From: Bacteroides fragilis
GTDB lineage: Bacteria; Bacteroidota; Bacteroidia; Bacteroidales; Bacteroidaceae
DNA: 64,000 bases
Direction: 5' to 3'
Assembly: GCF_002849695.1 (NCBI RefSeq)
Contig: NZ_CP018937.1
Location: 2,604,001-2,668,000, forward strand
In this document: positions 1 through 8,089 of the stretch, in pieces
Layout: each line of letters opens with the position of its first letter
How positions within the stretch are numbered: the first letter of the stretch is position 1
Notes under the pieces: generated by a model
Databases searched by the model: none
Told to the model about the DNA's origin: nothing
The model's input: only the letters and a program-made list of their open reading frames with translations
Position numbers and translations under genes: made by a program

Positions 1-2231
1 TTCATGGTTGAGAAAACATCCGCCAGAGGCACACCAAGCATCTTCACTTTATCGCGGTCTACATCGAAGTAGAGTTGTGGGATATCCGACTGAAGTGAGG
101 AGGAAAGTCCTGTCAGCTCCTTGCGTTGGGAAGCGTAATACATCAAAGTATCCGCTGCCTGCACCAAATTATCGAAAGTAGCTTCACCACGCGCTTCGAG
201 TTGCATTTCGAACCCACCCGAGGTTCCCAAACCGGGAATGACAGGAGGAGTGGAGAGATAAACCTTACACTCCGGATACTCACTCAGATCGCGACGAACG
301 TTTGTCATAATCTCGTCTATCGAAGTATTCTTGCGGTCTTCCCACGGCTTCAAAATTACGGTTAACTCACTCCGTGCCTGGTTGCTGCCCACACGGGGAC
401 TGCTTCCGGTCACATTCTGTACATACGCTATATACGGATTCTTTTCCAGATAAGTGATGGCACGATCCGTTACCTCCCGGGTACGCTCCAGCGTAGCCCC
501 TTCGGGCAACTCCAATTCTATCTTGAAATAGCCTTGGTCTTCCACCGGAAGGAAACTTGTCGGAATCAGACGGTGAATCAACAGAATACCGATCAGCACC
601 ACCCCGAAACCGGCCAATACACGACGCGGATTACCAATTACCCGGCGGATAGCGACTACATACTTATGATTGCCCACGTTCAACCAGTGGTTGATTTTGC
701 GGAAAACAATGTTCTTCTTTTTACCGTTATCCGGTTTCAGAATCAACGAACACATGACCGGACTCAGCGTCAACGCCACTACAGTAGAAATCAGTACGGA
801 TACAGCAATGGTAATAGTGAACTGACGGTAAAGCTGCCCCGTAATACCGCTGAGGAAGCTCACCGGAACAAACACCGCACAAAGCACCAGAGAAGTGGCA
901 ATCAACGCACCCGCCAATCCGTTCATGGCTTTCTTCGTAGCTTCGTACGGTGAAAGTTTCTCTTCCTCCATAATACGCTCCACGTTTTCCACCACGACAA
1001 TGGCATCATCCACTACAATACCGATAGCAAGAATCAGCCCCAACAATGTCAATATATTCAGCGAAAAGCCAAAGATCAACATGAAACCGAACGTACCGAT
1101 CAATGAAATAGGAACGGCAACTATCGGGATCAACGTAGCCCGCCAGCTCTGCAAAGAGAGATAAACGACGAGCACCACAAGAACCAGCGCCTCAAACAGG
1201 GTTTTGTATACTTCATGAATGGACTCGGAAATATAAGTCGTCATATCGAATGGCACCTCATAGCTCAACCCCTCCGGGAAGTTCTTGCTGATTTCATCCA
1301 TCGCTTCCTTGACACTTTTTGCAACTTCCATCGCGTTAGCGCCCGGAAGCATATAAATGCCCAGAACGGCAGCATTCTTGCCATTGATCCCACTCTCCGT
1401 ACTGTATGAAGAAGCTTCGAGAGAAACCCGTGCCACGTCACGCAAACGGATGATAGAACCATTCGTATTGGCACGGATCACAATGTTCTCAAATTGCTCT
1501 ACAGTAGAAAGGCGTCCTTGTGTAGTGATAGGAATCGTTACATCGAGTCCCTTCACCGGCTGCTGACCAAGTACACCTGCAGCCGACTCACGGTTCTGAT
1601 CTTTCAGCGCATTCTGTAAATCCTGTACAGTCAGTCCGAAGTTTGCCAGTTTATCCGGTTCCGCCCATATCTGCATGGCATAGTAACGGCTACCGATATT
1701 CGAAACACGTCCCACTCCCGGAATACGACGGATTACATCGAGTACATTGATCGTGGCAAAGTTACTCAAATAAATTTCGTCGAACTTCGGATCAGATGAC
1801 ATCAGCGTAAGGGTCATCAACTGGCTGGGTGCCTGCTTCTCTACGGAGATACCGTTCTGAATAACTTCAGCCGGCAAACGGCTTTCCGCCAGTTTCACAC
1901 GGTTCTGGATTTCTACGGCCGCCAAATCCGGATCGGCAGAAACATCAAAAGTAACCGTTGCCGAAAATCCTCCGGAATTGGAACTGTTCGACTCCATATA
2001 AAGCATACCCGGTGTTCCGTTAATCTCCTGCTCGATAGGAGTTGCCACTGCCTGTGAAACCGTCAATGCGCTGGCTCCCGGATAAGAAGCACTGATCTTC
2101 ACTACCGGAGGAGTGATCTGAGGATACTGGTCGACAGGCAACATGGTCAGACCAATGATGCCGATAATGACAATCAGTATCGAGATAACGATCGAGAAAA
2201 CAGGTCTATCTATAAAAAAACTAACTTTCAT
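1..2231 (-). CDS. RND efflux pump, HAE1/AcrB type (3' end beyond window)
   Basis: This reading frame starts at the ATG at 2231 and stays open to the left edge, about 743 residues, so the C-terminal third is missing. It is an inner-membrane proton-driven drug exporter of the AcrB/MexB family. The start MKVSFFIDRPVFSIVISI is the classic first transmembrane helix. It is followed by PVDQYPQITPPVV, the porter-domain PGAS region, and the TM4 block GIVVDDAIVVVENVER, which carries the paired Asp residues of the proton relay. The adaptor gene lies just upstream on the same strand (93 bp gap), so the two form an operon; a TolC-type channel gene probably follows outside the window. The family assignment is firm. 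The substrate cannot be told. Confidence 0.95.
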   Translation of the reverse strand, partial: MKVSFFIDRPVFSIVISILIVIIGIIGLTMLPVDQYPQITPPVVKISASYPGASALTVSQAVATPIEQEINGTPGMLYMESNSSNSGGFSATVTFDVSADPDLAAVEIQNRVKLAESRLPAEVIQNGISVEKQAPSQLMTLTLMSSDPKFDEIYLSNFATINVLDVIRRIPGVGRVSNIGSRYYAMQIWAEPDKLANFGLTVQDLQNALKDQNRESAAGVLGQQPVKGLDVTIPITTQGRLSTVEQFENIVIRANTNGSIIRLRDVARVSLEASSYSTESGINGKNAAVLGIYMLPGANAMEVAKSVKEAMDEISKNFPEGLSYEVPFDMTTYISESIHEVYKTLFEALVLVVLVVYLSLQSWRATLIPIVAVPISLIGTFGFMLIFGFSLNILTLLGLILAIGIVVDDAIVVVENVERIMEEEKLSPYEATKKAMNGLAGALIATSLVLCAVFVPVSFLSGITGQLYRQFTITIAVSVLISTVVALTLSPVMCSLILKPDNGKKKNIVFRKINHWLNVGNHKYVVAIRRVIGNPRRVLAGFGVVLIGILLIHRLIPTSFLPVEDQGYFKIELELPEGATLERTREVTDRAITYLEKNPYIAYVQNVTGSSPRVGSNQARSELTVILKPWEDRKNTSIDEIMTNVRRDLSEYPECKVYLSTPPVIPGLGTSGGFEMQLEARGEATFDNLVQAADTLMYYASQRKELTGLSSSLQSDIPQLYFDVDRDKVKMLGVPLADVFSTM

Positions 2232-2252
2232 ATTCTATAAGGCCTCATCCCA

Positions 2253-2274
2253 CCCCTCTCCCAACGAGAGAGGG
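2253..2274. repeat. intercistronic palindrome between adaptor and pump
   Basis: A CCCTCTC / GAGAGGG stem (2254-2260 and 2268-2274) with a 7-nt loop lies between the adaptor stop and the pump start. There is no T-run in the direction of transcription. It may stabilise or process the operon mRNA, or be a dispersed palindromic repeat. Confidence 0.5.
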
Positions 2275-2324
2275 AGGAAGAGTTTCTTTTAAATTATACG
2301 TTCTTATTTATCTCAGGAAAGGAG

Positions 2325-3515
2325 TCATTCGCTCTCCTTTTTCTCGGTTAGTGACTGAGGTAAAGTAGCCCTCACCTTCATTCCCGGCGTCAGTTTGTGA
2401 TATCCTTCTATTACCACTTCTTCACCTGCGGCCAATCCTCTCTCCACTACAAGTTTATTGCCAAATTCAGGTCCCAGCTCTATAAATCGTTTCTCTACCG
2501 TCGAATCTCTGCGCATGGTATAGATATAGGCTCCACCCTTCTCAATAGTTACCGCCTTGTGCGGCACCACAATCGCTCCTTCGCGTACATCCAGCAACAG
2601 CTTTACCTTTGTGAACTGTCCCGGAAGCAACACCTGCTTCGGATTCGGCATCTCTGCCCGGACTGAAAAAGTACCTGTCTGGGGATCTACCTGAGGTTCG
2701 GCAAAATCCACATATCCCTTGTAAGGATACACCGTATTGTCTGCTAATGTAATAGTGATGTTCGGCTGCCAGGAACGAGAAGAGTCCTGTTGCCCGATAT
2801 TAATATTGCGTTCTTTGCTCTTCAAATAATCCAAAGCAGTCATACTGAAATCCACCAGTACAGTGTCACTTTTCACAACTGTAGCCAACAGCGATTTACC
2901 ACCCGGTCCCACCAGAGTTCCCAAGTCCACGTTACGCTCACTGATATGACCCGACAGCGGAGAACGAACCAATGTATAACCCAGTTCCAACTCGGCCTGT
3001 GCCAGATCTGCCTCGCTCATTGCGACGGTCGCCACCGCACTTTCATAAGCTGCCTCCGCATTGTCCAGATCCAACTGACTGGCCGCATTTTGCGCATACA
3101 ACGGCTTGATACGTTCCAAATCCCGCTTTGCCTTCAATGCTTGTGCTTCATCTTTTTTCAATTGTGCCCGTGCCTTATCTGCTTTGGCACGATACTGATC
3201 CTGATTGATCACAAACAGCACCTGATTTTTATTCACATACGTTCCTTCGGCAAAAAGCATACTTTCCAGATATCCTTCCACCCGCGCCCGAACTTCGACA
3301 AACTGTTGTGCACGTATACGCCCCACATACTCTCCGAAAATCTCTACATTGTCCCTTTCTGCCGGTTCTACAATCACAGTAGGTATCTCCGGCTTAGCTT
3401 TATGTGGCCGCGTCAGAACCCAGTAAATGCCTACCACCAGAGCCAAACAGACGATGCCCACTATTGTTCTTTTTCTCCTTAGTTTCAGCTCTTTTCTCGT
3501 TAAAAATAGTCTCAT
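2325..3515 (-). CDS. RND efflux periplasmic adaptor (membrane fusion protein, AcrA type)
   Basis: A 396-residue HlyD/AcrA-family adaptor that links the inner-membrane pump at 1-2231 to an outer-membrane channel. Residues about 17-35 form one hydrophobic N-terminal segment with no lipobox, so it is anchored by a helix rather than as a lipoprotein. A biotinyl-lipoyl half motif (VEVRARVEGYLESM) at about 70-85 is followed by an alanine- and lysine-rich coiled-coil hairpin (about 105-180), the second lipoyl half (YTLVRSPLSGHISERNVD) and a beta-barrel ending in LLPGQFTKVKL. Length is typical. It is first in the operon, and its leader begins in a region with a TATCTTTG box and an inverted repeat (see 3678-3731). 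Confidence 0.93.
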   Translation of the reverse strand: MRLFLTRKELKLRRKRTIVGIVCLALVVGIYWVLTRPHKAKPEIPTVIVEPAERDNVEIFGEYVGRIRAQQFVEVRARVEGYLESMLFAEGTYVNKNQVLFVINQDQYRAKADKARAQLKKDEAQALKAKRDLERIKPLYAQNAASQLDLDNAEAAYESAVATVAMSEADLAQAELELGYTLVRSPLSGHISERNVDLGTLVGPGGKSLLATVVKSDTVLVDFSMTALDYLKSKERNINIGQQDSSRSWQPNITITLADNTVYPYKGYVDFAEPQVDPQTGTFSVRAEMPNPKQVLLPGQFTKVKLLLDVREGAIVVPHKAVTIEKGGAYIYTMRRDSTVEKRFIELGPEFGNKLVVERGLAAGEEVVIEGYHKLTPGMKVRATLPQSLTEKKESE

Positions 3516-3677
3516 GCTTGTTTGTATTATTAAAATTAACTTATCCTTTCTTAGCTACTTTACAAATCAGATACCAAACTATGTCCCGAATATATCTTTT
3601 TAACTAAAAAGCTCTCTCCAATGCCCCGCAGAAGCTGTTTTAGTGATTTTCGGAACATAACCGCCACTTATCCAAAG

Positions 3678-3714
3678 TGTGGAATCGTGTCCCTGATTGG
3701 GGAATTATTCCACA
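3678..3714. promoter_or_regulatory. candidate operator: TGTGGAAT/ATTCCACA inverted repeat
   Basis: TGTGGAAT at 3678-3685 and its perfect reverse complement at 3707-3714 are separated by 21 bp. The repeat sits immediately downstream of the TATCTTTG box at 3724-3731 on the minus strand, so it covers the predicted start of the efflux transcript. It could be a repressor operator or a hairpin at the 5' end of the leader RNA. No regulator gene is adjacent. Confidence 0.4.
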
Positions 3715-3723
3715 AAAGGGGCG

Positions 3724-3731
3724 CAAAGATA
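3724..3731 (-). promoter_or_regulatory. -7 box (TATCTTTG) for the RND adaptor operon
   Basis: Read on the minus strand the bases are TATCTTTG, a full match to the Bacteroides TAnnTTTG -7 element. No TTTG is seen at the usual distance upstream. It lies about 209 bp before the adaptor start codon. Confidence 0.45.
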
Positions 3732-3802
3732 ATTCTTTTCTGCATAAGTTCCATAACTTGCACTTTTAGTGTCATTCACTACTTACTTTGCAAATAATAA
3801 TA

Positions 3803-3810
3803 TAAATTTG
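3803..3810 (+). promoter_or_regulatory. -7 box (TAAATTTG) for the patatin gene
   Basis: A perfect TAnnTTTG element 27 bp before the ATG at 3838. A TTTG at 3787-3790 is too close (12 bp) to be its -33 element. Confidence 0.5.
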
Positions 3811-3837
3811 TAGTGCATTCATAAAAATAACACTATA

Positions 3838-6048
3838 ATGAAAAAACATTTGTCACTGATATTAGTTCTGTTACCGGCTCTTTTTCTGGCATTGCCCGCT
3901 ATGGCACAGCAACGTAAAAAAGTCGGAGTGGTACTCAGCGGAGGAGGTGCGAAAGGGGTAGCACATATCCAGGCTCTGAAAGTCATTGAAGAAGCCGGCA
4001 TCCCAATCGATTATATAGTAGGCACCAGTATGGGATCCATAATCGGTGGATTATACTCCATCGGATATACTCCGCATCAACTGGACAGTATGGTACGCAA
4101 ACAAGACTGGATGTTTTTGCTCAGTGATCGTGTAAAGCGTAGTGCCATGTCACTCAACGAACGCGAAAAATCAGAAAAATATGTCTTTTCATTCCCCTTT
4201 ACCAAAAGCCCCAAAGACGCCGTTTCCGGTGGAATCATAAAGGGACAGAATCTGGCCAACCTATTTACGGAACTAACAGTAGGCTATCATGATTCCGTTG
4301 ATTTCAACAAACTGCCTATCCCCTTTGCGTGCGTATCACAAAACATCGTAAATGGCGAACAGATTGTATTCCACAATGGAGTGCTTGCCACAGCAATGCG
4401 AGCCAGCATGGCGATTCCCGGAGTGTTCACACCTGTGCGCAAGGATAGCATGATTCTGATTGACGGCGGCATGATTAACAATTATCCCGTAGATGTAGCC
4501 AAATCGATGGGCGCCGATGTTATCATCGGTGTAGATGTGCAAAACAACTTGAAAGGGATCGACAAACTTAACAGTGCTCCGGACATACTCTCCCAAATCA
4601 TTGACCTGACTACCAAAAACAATCATCAAAAAAATATCAGCCTGACCGATACTTATATAAAGGTGAACGTTGAAGGATACTCTTCGGCCAGTTTTACCCC
4701 TTCGGCCATTGATTCTCTGATGCACCGGGGAGAAGAGGCAGCTCGCAAGCAATGGAACTCCCTGCTCGCTCTTAAAAAGAAAATCGGTATTGCAGACACT
4801 TTCAAACCCGAGTCACATGGTCCTTATACCTTATTTTCAAGCACCCGGACTTTGCCAGTGAAGGAAATTACTTTCTCTGATGTAGAAGAAAACGACAAGA
4901 AGTGGTTAATGAAAAAATGCAAATTGCAAGAAAACAGTGAAATCAGCATGCGACAGATTGAACAAGCACTATTCATTCTGCGCGGGAACCAATCTTACTC
5001 AAACGCCAGTTACACGTTAACCAATACCCCTGAAGGCTATAATTTAACCTTCCTGTTAGAGAAAAAGTATGAGAAAACCATCAATGTAGGTCTCCGCTTC
5101 GACTCGGAAGAGATAGCTTCGCTATTGATAAATGCCACAGCACAATTAAAGACCCACATTCCTTCCAAAGTTTCTGTCACCGGACGACTGGGCAAACGAT
5201 ACATGGCCCGGGTAGATTATACCCTGGAACCCATGCAACAAAGAAACATCAATTTCTCGTACATGTTCCAGTACAATGACATCAACATTTATGATCATGG
5301 CGACCGTGCCTACAACACAACTTATAAATATCATCTGGGTGAATTCGGATTTTCGGATGTGTGGTATAAAAATCTCCGGTTTGGATTCGGCGCACGAATC
5401 GAGTATTTCAAATACAAAGATTTCCTTTTCAAGAAACCGGAATTTACAATGGATGTCAACTCCGAATACTTCATCAGTTATTTTGCGCAGTTACGTTACA
5501 ACACCTTCGACAAAGGATACTTCCCATCCAAAGGCAGCAACTTCTCCGGTGCTTATTCATTGTATACGGACAACTTCGCCCGATATAACGGACATGCCCC
5601 CTTCTCCGCACTCAGTGCCTCCTGGGAAAGTGTGTTCTCTGTCAGCAACCGTCTGGCACTGATCCCGGCTATTTACGGCAGAGTACTGATCGGGCAGGAA
5701 ATTCCTTATGCCTACGAGAATGCGTTGGGAAGTGACGTGTTCGGACGTTATTTGCCCCAGCAACTCCCGTTCGCCGGAATTTACAATATAGAATTAACGC
5801 ACAATTCCGTTGCCGTGGCTTCTCTAAAGCTGCGCCAACGCATGGGTAGCAAACATTATATAACGTTAGCCGGAAACTTTGCCTTGAGTGACGATAATTT
5901 TTTCAAGATCCTGAAGGGCAACCGGATTTACGGTTGTAGCATCGGATATGGGCTGGACAGCATGTTCGGTCCATTAGAAGCATCATTGGGGTATTCCAAC
6001 CAATCCAAGGACGTAGGATTTTACGTAAACCTGGGATTTTCTTTCTGA
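3838..6048 (+). CDS. patatin-like phospholipase with POTRA and outer-membrane beta-barrel (PlpD-like)
   Basis: A 736-residue exported lipase fused to its own outer-membrane barrel. Residues 1-23 are a signal peptide ending PAMA. The patatin domain follows, with oxyanion loop GGGAKG (35-40), nucleophile motif GTSMG (Ser64) and the second dyad residue Asp209 in DGGMINN. At about 340-420 a POTRA-like segment precedes a surface-antigen/Omp85 barrel rich in aromatic strands and ending in phenylalanine (YVNLGFSF). This is the architecture of type Vd patatin autotransporters such as Pseudomonas PlpD, so the lipase domain is expected either on the cell surface or in the periplasm. The catalytic residues are intact. 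It is transcribed alone from the 3803 promoter. Confidence 0.93.
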   Translation: MKKHLSLILVLLPALFLALPAMAQQRKKVGVVLSGGGAKGVAHIQALKVIEEAGIPIDYIVGTSMGSIIGGLYSIGYTPHQLDSMVRKQDWMFLLSDRVKRSAMSLNEREKSEKYVFSFPFTKSPKDAVSGGIIKGQNLANLFTELTVGYHDSVDFNKLPIPFACVSQNIVNGEQIVFHNGVLATAMRASMAIPGVFTPVRKDSMILIDGGMINNYPVDVAKSMGADVIIGVDVQNNLKGIDKLNSAPDILSQIIDLTTKNNHQKNISLTDTYIKVNVEGYSSASFTPSAIDSLMHRGEEAARKQWNSLLALKKKIGIADTFKPESHGPYTLFSSTRTLPVKEITFSDVEENDKKWLMKKCKLQENSEISMRQIEQALFILRGNQSYSNASYTLTNTPEGYNLTFLLEKKYEKTINVGLRFDSEEIASLLINATAQLKTHIPSKVSVTGRLGKRYMARVDYTLEPMQQRNINFSYMFQYNDINIYDHGDRAYNTTYKYHLGEFGFSDVWYKNLRFGFGARIEYFKYKDFLFKKPEFTMDVNSEYFISYFAQLRYNTFDKGYFPSKGSNFSGAYSLYTDNFARYNGHAPFSALSASWESVFSVSNRLALIPAIYGRVLIGQEIPYAYENALGSDVFGRYLPQQLPFAGIYNIELTHNSVAVASLKLRQRMGSKHYITLAGNFALSDDNFFKILKGNRIYGCSIGYGLDSMFGPLEASLGYSNQSKDVGFYVNLGFSF

Positions 6049-6075
6049 CAATACCAACCTCTTTCTTCCGGCAGG

Positions 6076-6152
6076 GGGTGTAGCCCCACGAGGTAAAGGG
6101 TGTAGCCCTCCCGCCAATAGGGTGTAGCCCCGGCATACGGATGGCTACACCC
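6076..6152 (+). repeat. 22-bp-phased repeat array 1 (GGGTGTAGCCC) with terminal inverted copy
   Basis: GGGTGTAGCCC starts at 6076, 6098 and 6120, exactly 22 bp apart. The 11-bp core is invariant while the other half of each unit varies. The reverse complement GGCTACACCC follows at 6143-6152. The third copy can pair with it as a 10-bp stem with a 13-nt loop, and the earlier copies could compete for the same partner. The array begins 28 bp after the patatin stop codon and has no T-run behind it. Confidence 0.85.
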
Positions 6153-6301
6153 GCTGCTAAAATGCGCCTGTAACCACCAAACAACAAGACAGACATAGCA
6201 CGGAATTATTTAATTATTTCAAATTTATTACTCAGAACCGAAGAAAGTCGTTATCTTTACCGAAAATATTTTCTATATACTCACATAAAACATTTAGAAT
6301 T

Positions 6302-6571
6302 ATGGCAAAGAGAAGAGAACTTAAAAAGAACGTAAACTATATCGCAGGTGAATTATTTTCAGAGTGTTTGATCAACAGCATGTTCGTACCGGGTACAGAT
6401 AAAGCAAAAGCTGACGAACTGATGGCGGAAATCCTGAAAATGCAGGATGAATTTATCAGCCGTATCAGCCACACCGAACCGGGAAATGTGAAAGGATTCT
6501 ACAAAAAATTCCGTGTAGACTTCAATGCAAAAGTAAACGAAATCATTGACGCCATCGCGAAACTGAACTAA
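6302..6571 (+). CDS. conserved hypothetical protein, 89 aa
   Basis: A small, charged, mostly helical cytoplasmic protein with no signal peptide or membrane segment. I do not recognise a named domain. It begins MAKRRELKKNVNYIAGELF and has no close motif. Its stop lies two bases before the acyltransferase start, so it is co-transcribed with the acyltransferase and the amidase that follow. A near-consensus TATCTTTA at 6252-6259 may be the promoter. Clean spacing, codon use like its neighbours and a tight operon position argue that it is real. Confidence 0.8.
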   Translation: MAKRRELKKNVNYIAGELFSECLINSMFVPGTDKAKADELMAEILKMQDEFISRISHTEPGNVKGFYKKFRVDFNAKVNEIIDAIAKLN

Positions 6572-6573
6572 GA

Positions 6574-7131
6574 ATGAAAAAAGCAATATATAGCTTTATT
6601 TACTATCGCCTGCTGGGATGGAAGATGAACGTGACAGTACCCAAATATGATAAATGTGTAGTTTGCGCAGCTCCCCATACCACTAATTTAGATTTGTTTA
6701 TTGGTAAACTATTTTACGGTGCCATGGGAGGAAAGACCAGTTTCATGATGAAAAAAGAATGGTTCTTTTTTCCTTTAGGGCTGCTTTTCAGAGCTGTAGG
6801 AGGTATTCCTGTAGATCGTAGTCGCAAGACCTCATTGGTAGAGCAAATGGTTCATCACTTCAATACCAGCAAAAAGTTTCACCTCGCTATTACTCCCGAA
6901 GGAACGCGTAAACGCAACCCCAACTGGAAAAAAGGTTTCTATTACATTGCGCTCAAAGCACAGGTACCCATTGTCCTGGTCGGCATCGACTATACAACCA
7001 AGACCATTACGTCGACTAAAGCAGTCATGCCAAGTGGAGATATTGACAAGGACATGCGTGAAATAAAACTTTATTTCAAAGATTTCAAAGGGAAACACCC
7101 CGAAAACTTCTCTATTGGAGACGTTGAATGA
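6574..7131 (+). CDS. PlsC-like 1-acyl-glycerol-3-phosphate acyltransferase family protein
   Basis: A 185-residue member of the glycerolipid acyltransferase family. It shows the HX4D catalytic motif as HTTNLD (about residues 30-35), the substrate motif GGIPVDRS (about 73-80) and the block PEGTRKRNPNWKKGFYYIA (about 108-126). It is shorter than typical PlsC and lacks an obvious N-terminal transmembrane anchor, like the short acyltransferases common in Bacteroidetes. It probably transfers an acyl chain to a lysolipid on the inner membrane; the exact acceptor is not evident. A fuller PlsC is encoded at 42254-43012, so this one may act on another lipid. It is the middle gene of a three-gene operon. 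Confidence 0.85.
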   Translation: MKKAIYSFIYYRLLGWKMNVTVPKYDKCVVCAAPHTTNLDLFIGKLFYGAMGGKTSFMMKKEWFFFPLGLLFRAVGGIPVDRSRKTSLVEQMVHHFNTSKKFHLAITPEGTRKRNPNWKKGFYYIALKAQVPIVLVGIDYTTKTITSTKAVMPSGDIDKDMREIKLYFKDFKGKHPENFSIGDVE

Positions 7132-7134
7132 TTT

Positions 7135-7905
7135 ATGAAAATCTCGATTGTACAAACAGATATTATCTGGGAAAATAAACAGGAAAATCTCCGTTTGCTC
7201 CGCGAAAAGCTACTTCCTCTTCGCGGAACAACGGAGATTGTTGTTTTACCGGAGATGTTCACAACGGGATTCAGCATGAACAGCCGGACATTGGCCGAAC
7301 CGATTTCCGGTTTCACCATCCGGACCCTCAAAGGGTATGCCGCAGAGTTTCAGTTCGCATTGGTCGGAAGTTTCATCTGCGAAGAAGCAGGTGCTTATTA
7401 TAACCGGGCCTTTCTGATTACTCCGGACGGTCAGGAATTTTACTATGACAAACGCCATCTCTTCCGCATGGGATGCGAAACTGAACACTTTTCGGCAGGT
7501 AACCGGAGGGTGATCGTCCCCTATCGGGGCTGGAATATCTGCCTTCAGGTCTGTTATGATCTTCGCTTTCCTGTCTGGAGCCGGAATATAAACAACGAAT
7601 ACGACCTTCTTATTTACATAGCCAGTTGGCCTACTCCACGCATCCATGCATGGAATACACTACTTTGCGCACGCGCTATCGAGAACCAATGTTACGTATG
7701 CGGTGTGAACCGTACAGGACGAGACGGCAACGGACTTCACTATCCGGGATATTCAGCCTTGTATAGTCCTAAAGGCGAGATACTGACAGGGACTCCCGAC
7801 TCAGAAGAAAAGATACAAACCATCGAACTTGATATAGAAACCCTCACTGCCTTTCGCCATAAATTCCCCAGCTGGAAAGACGCAGACTCTTTTCTCCTTT
7901 ATTAA
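7135..7905 (+). CDS. omega-amidase, nitrilase superfamily (YafV/NIT2-like)
   Basis: A 256-residue nitrilase-fold amidase. The catalytic triad is visible: Glu40 in VVLPEMFTTGF, Lys106 in YDKRHLFRMG and Cys140 in QVCYDLRFPVWSR. The motif set matches YafV/omega-amidase enzymes, which hydrolyse alpha-ketoglutaramate and alpha-ketosuccinamate, products of glutamine and asparagine transamination, as metabolite repair. It starts three bases after the previous stop, so it is translated from the same transcript. It ends at 7905, ahead of a 137-bp gap before the nagA leader. Confidence 0.9.
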   Translation: MKISIVQTDIIWENKQENLRLLREKLLPLRGTTEIVVLPEMFTTGFSMNSRTLAEPISGFTIRTLKGYAAEFQFALVGSFICEEAGAYYNRAFLITPDGQEFYYDKRHLFRMGCETEHFSAGNRRVIVPYRGWNICLQVCYDLRFPVWSRNINNEYDLLIYIASWPTPRIHAWNTLLCARAIENQCYVCGVNRTGRDGNGLHYPGYSALYSPKGEILTGTPDSEEKIQTIELDIETLTAFRHKFPSWKDADSFLLY

Positions 7906-7978
7906 ATCTACAGGACATAATTTCCGCATTTAATAAAAATATCTCTTGAATTATAGTATATAAATGCAAAAAAGTATC

Positions 7979-7986
7979 TAATTTTG
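7979..7986 (+). promoter_or_regulatory. -7 box (TAATTTTG) for nagA
   Basis: A perfect TAnnTTTG element 57 bp before the ATG at 8043. No TTTG is seen at the -33 position. Confidence 0.5.
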
Positions 7987-8089
7987 CCAGACAATCAATT
8001 TATTGTACCAAAAAACAAACCCTAATTTAACTCATAACACGAATGTTAACCCAATTAATTAACGCACGTATACTCACCCCCAAGGATGG

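Larger units (their letters stand above)
3516..3837. other. divergent intergenic region between efflux operon and patatin gene
   Basis: This 322-bp region has no plausible gene. It holds a -7 box for the leftward efflux operon, an 8-bp inverted repeat next to it, and a -7 box for the rightward patatin gene. The adaptor leader would be about 200 nt long. Confidence 0.6.

Noticed and set aside
3787..3810. TTTG at 3787 as -33 element for the patatin promoter
   Set aside because: Its spacing of 12 bp to the -7 box is far from the usual 19-21 bp.
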